NCBI RefSeq assembly: GCF_040801785.1
Contig: NZ_CP161805.1
Span: 2,914,001-2,978,000 of the forward strand
DNA: 64,000 nt
From: Sulfitobacter sp. LCG007
GTDB taxonomy: Bacteria > Pseudomonadota > Alphaproteobacteria > Rhodobacterales > Rhodobacteraceae
Reading direction: 5' to 3'
Below, in pieces: positions 61,991-64,000 of the stretch. The notes below the pieces were generated by a model. The model saw only the letters and a list, made by a program, of their open reading frames with translations. It ran no database searches and was not told the origin of the DNA. Position 1 is the first letter of the stretch. Every line of letters starts with the position of its first letter. Both the position numbers and the translations under genes were made by a program.

Positions 61991-62911
61991 ATGGATCACG
62001 TCATTGAACCGTCATCCGAGCAGATTAGTTCGCCTGTCATGAAAGAGCGTCTCGATCCGCTGATCGCCGAACGGGCTGCATGGCTCTTCGCCGATACCCT
62101 CTGGGCCCCGCCGGCGCGCGCAGCGCTGATGCGGATCCTCGGCTATGGCAGGACGGTGGCGCTGGCCCGATACTTCCGCGACAAACCCACCGGCGAAATC
62201 ATGGCGACGCTCGGCGGTCTTCTGGCCCGCGACGTCGAGGTGCAGGGCCTCGACAACATCCCGCGCCATGGTCCGGCCCTCGTGGTGGCCAATCATCCCA
62301 CCGGCATCGCCGACGGGATCATCCTCCATCACGCGTTGCGACAATTGCGCGACGACTGCTTCATCTATGCCAATTCCGACATCCTGCGGGTACTGCCACA
62401 GATGGCCGATCTGATCGTGCCGGTGGAATGGCGTAAGGAAAAACGCAGGCATGCCAAGACGCGCGAAACCATGGATCTGACCCGCAAGGCGCTCGAGGCC
62501 GGTCGCCTCGGGGTCATCTTTCCCTCGGGACGGCTTGCCAAGCGCAAGGGGCTCAGGCTTTACGAAAGGCCCTGGATGGCCTCGGCGGCGATGATCGCGC
62601 GGAAGTTCGACCTGCCGGTGATCCCCGTGAACATCCGGGCCCGGAATTCATCGCTTTTCTACCTGTTCGACCGGATCCATCCGAGCCTGCGTGACATCAC
62701 GCTGTTCCACGAGACCCTGAACAAGGCGCGCCAGCCCTATCGGCTGACGGTCGGCGAGCCGATATCGAGCGGCGCCCTGCCGATCAGGTCCGAGGACGGG
62801 ATCGAGCTGCTCCGGCGCGCGACGCTTGCACTCGGCGGTCGCGACGCGCCCACGGTCAGCCTGATCAGCATGACGCGACGCCCGGTCTGGAGCCGGAATC
62901 TGATCGCCTGA
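61991..62911 (+). CDS. PlsC-like lysophospholipid acyltransferase
   Basis: 306 residues. The acyltransferase motif is NHPTGIADG (the NHP-x-G-x-x-DG variant), followed by the substrate motif IFPSGRLAKRKG and a third block VIPVNIRARNS. It transfers acyl chains to lysophosphatidate or a related lyso-lipid; ornithine-lipid acyltransferase OlsA is a possible identity, but olsB is not visible. It is 30 bases after the dipeptidase gene. Confidence 0.82.
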   Translation: MDHVIEPSSEQISSPVMKERLDPLIAERAAWLFADTLWAPPARAALMRILGYGRTVALARYFRDKPTGEIMATLGGLLARDVEVQGLDNIPRHGPALVVANHPTGIADGIILHHALRQLRDDCFIYANSDILRVLPQMADLIVPVEWRKEKRRHAKTRETMDLTRKALEAGRLGVIFPSGRLAKRKGLRLYERPWMASAAMIARKFDLPVIPVNIRARNSSLFYLFDRIHPSLRDITLFHETLNKARQPYRLTVGEPISSGALPIRSEDGIELLRRATLALGGRDAPTVSLISMTRRPVWSRNLIA

Positions 62912-62933
62912 GCATCGGGCGCACGTGCGTGTC

Positions 62934-64000
62934 TCAGCCCCATTTCGCCAGCGCCGCCGCCAGCTCCGGATGTTCCCGTGCATGAACATCGAGCGGGATG
63001 TCCGCCGCTGCCGCTTCCCAGGCCTGCCGGATGGCCCGCACGCCCGCGGCGGGCCCCAGAGGGTGGCCGTGGATGCCGCCACCGGCGAGATACATCAGGT
63101 CGAGCGTGCGCCCCGTGCGACGGTAGGTCTCTGGCGCCTGCCCGCCCCACTGACCGGATCCGACAACCGGCAGCGCACGGTCGTCAGGCGAAAAGATCGA
63201 GGCCGACACGTCCCGGAAGGCGCGCACGAAGCTCTCGTCAGGCTCCCAGTATTTTGCCCTGATGCCATTTACCTGGAACTGATCCACCCCCAGCAGGCGC
63301 CAGATCTTCTGATAGGCCCGAAACTCGAAACCGAAGCCCGGGTGGCGCGTCAGGACGTCCCAGCCATTGCGATGCGCATGCAGGCAAAGCGACGAGCGCC
63401 TGCGCAGGAAGGTCATGCCGCCGGATCCAATGGCGTTGATGTTCACCACCGCCGCGTTGCCCCCCTGCGCATGGACCAGATCGTGGTTGCGCATCATTGC
63501 GTCCGGATCGGCGGTGGAGATCCCGAAAGCATACATCACCCGCTTGCCGGTCTTCTGCGCATGGTCCTCGATCACCGGCATGACCGCCCGTACCCGCGCC
63601 GCGAGCGGGGAATAGCCGGGGCTCATCAGCTTCTCGTCGTCCTTTATGAAATCGACACCCGCTTCGCAGAGCGTGCGCACGACCTCGGCGGTTTCTTCCG
63701 GCAGCAGCCCCAGCGAGGGCTTGATGATCGACCCGATCATCGGACGTTTCTCGACACCCATCAGTCGGCGCGAGCCCGCGATGCCAAACTGCGGGCCGGG
63801 GTGGCACGCCCATTCCGGCGGCAGGTCGATATCCATGACGCGCATGCCGCTCAGACCGCGCAGCGCAAAGACGCCGCCGAAGGTGATCGTCATCAGCGCC
63901 ACGATATCGGTGCCGATGGCCTCCAGCGGATAGGAGATCGTGACATCGGCCCGCTGCCACGGTCCTTTCCCGCGCTCCGGAATCGTGGGCCGCTCCGCGT
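62934..64000 (-). CDS. RuBisCO-like protein, form IV (5' end outside window)
   Basis: At least 355 codons; the frame is open to the last base. RuBisCO large-chain motifs are clear: IIKPSLGLLPEE (the lysine equal to catalytic K175), VDFIKDDEKL (the carbamylated-lysine motif), LCLHAHRNGWDVL, QVNGIRAKYWEPD at the loop-6 place, SGQWGG and YLAGGGIHGHPLGPAAG at the phosphate site. True RuBisCO has different residues around HRA and loop 6, so this is a form IV protein. Relatives act in D-apionate or isoapionate degradation (OiaC, OiaX) or methionine salvage (MtnW). Convergent with the acyltransferase gene, 22 bases away. Confidence 0.9.
   Translation of the reverse strand, partial: AERPTIPERGKGPWQRADVTISYPLEAIGTDIVALMTITFGGVFALRGLSGMRVMDIDLPPEWACHPGPQFGIAGSRRLMGVEKRPMIGSIIKPSLGLLPEETAEVVRTLCEAGVDFIKDDEKLMSPGYSPLAARVRAVMPVIEDHAQKTGKRVMYAFGISTADPDAMMRNHDLVHAQGGNAAVVNINAIGSGGMTFLRRRSSLCLHAHRNGWDVLTRHPGFGFEFRAYQKIWRLLGVDQFQVNGIRAKYWEPDESFVRAFRDVSASIFSPDDRALPVVGSGQWGGQAPETYRRTGRTLDLMYLAGGGIHGHPLGPAAGVRAIRQAWEAAAADIPLDVHAREHPELAAALAKWG

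Noticed and set aside
1-64000. CRISPR arrays, tRNA or rRNA genes, insertion sequences, integrases
   Set aside because: No spaced direct repeats, cloverleaf or rRNA-like stretches, transposase or integrase proteins were found on either strand.

Overview
The window is high-GC, densely packed bacterial DNA. TRAP transporters, FCD-type GntR regulators, a DgcA-like demethylase, ectoine-hydrolysis genes, an aglEFGAK cluster and a RuBisCO-like protein together suggest an alphaproteobacterium, most likely Rhodobacteraceae (Roseobacter-like). This is judged from protein content only; no rRNA or tRNA gene was seen. There is no IS element, phage, CRISPR array or obvious island boundary. The window looks like a chromosomal or megaplasmid segment devoted to uptake and catabolism of small organic solutes.

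Layout. 1-0.9 kb: the 5' part of a FadL-type outer-membrane channel. 1.1-12.8 kb: a sugar-acid locus. It has a GntR regulator, a TRAP transporter with enlarged membrane subunits, two PhyH-type Fe(II)/2-oxoglutarate oxygenases, a DMT permease, two SDRs, a 3-hydroxyisobutyrate-dehydrogenase-like enzyme, 5-keto-gluconate reductase (idnO), L-idonate 5-dehydrogenase (idnD) and a LysE exporter. Three identical TGGTATACCA palindromes link its promoters. 12.8-17.4 kb: a complete four-carbon acid-sugar pathway (ltnD, otnK, otnC, otnI) plus a 2-hydroxyacid dehydrogenase. 17.5-24.1 kb: an M20 deacylase, a DgcA-like flavoprotein, LysR, DUF1028, a RidA-like protein and a flavin monooxygenase, all co-oriented. 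24.4-31.5 kb: a second GntR gene, a LigM-type THF-dependent demethylase, a second TRAP system and an N-methylproline-demethylase-like flavoprotein. 31.6-35.3 kb: ectoine breakdown (doeD, doeA, doeB).

35.3-40.9 kb: an orphan ParA, a Tat-exported PhoX phosphatase with a well-placed Pho box, and copA-cueR with a textbook MerR-type promoter. 40.9-47.3 kb: alpha-glucoside uptake and hydrolysis (aglEFGAK). 47.7-51.5 kb: a chemoreceptor, a small unknown gene and CorA. 51.7-54.1 kb: a polar amino-acid ABC transporter. 54.1-55.5 kb: an MscS channel. 55.7-62.0 kb: a peptide ABC transporter coupled to a membrane dipeptidase. 62.0-62.9 kb: a PlsC-like acyltransferase. 62.9 kb to the end: a RuBisCO-like protein cut by the window edge.

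How the genes work together. L-idonate and L-threonate can both arise from L-ascorbate breakdown, so the two neighbouring acid-sugar modules may serve one natural source. The 17.5-35.3 kb part is rich in enzymes that remove methyl or acyl groups from nitrogenous solutes (DgcA-like, StcD-like, LigM-like, M20, DoeA/B/D), consistent with use of methylated compounds and osmolytes. The best candidate for an undescribed system is the GntR-operator regulon at 1.1-12.8 kb, where two divergent PhyH oxygenases sit among idonate enzymes with no obvious role in the known pathway.
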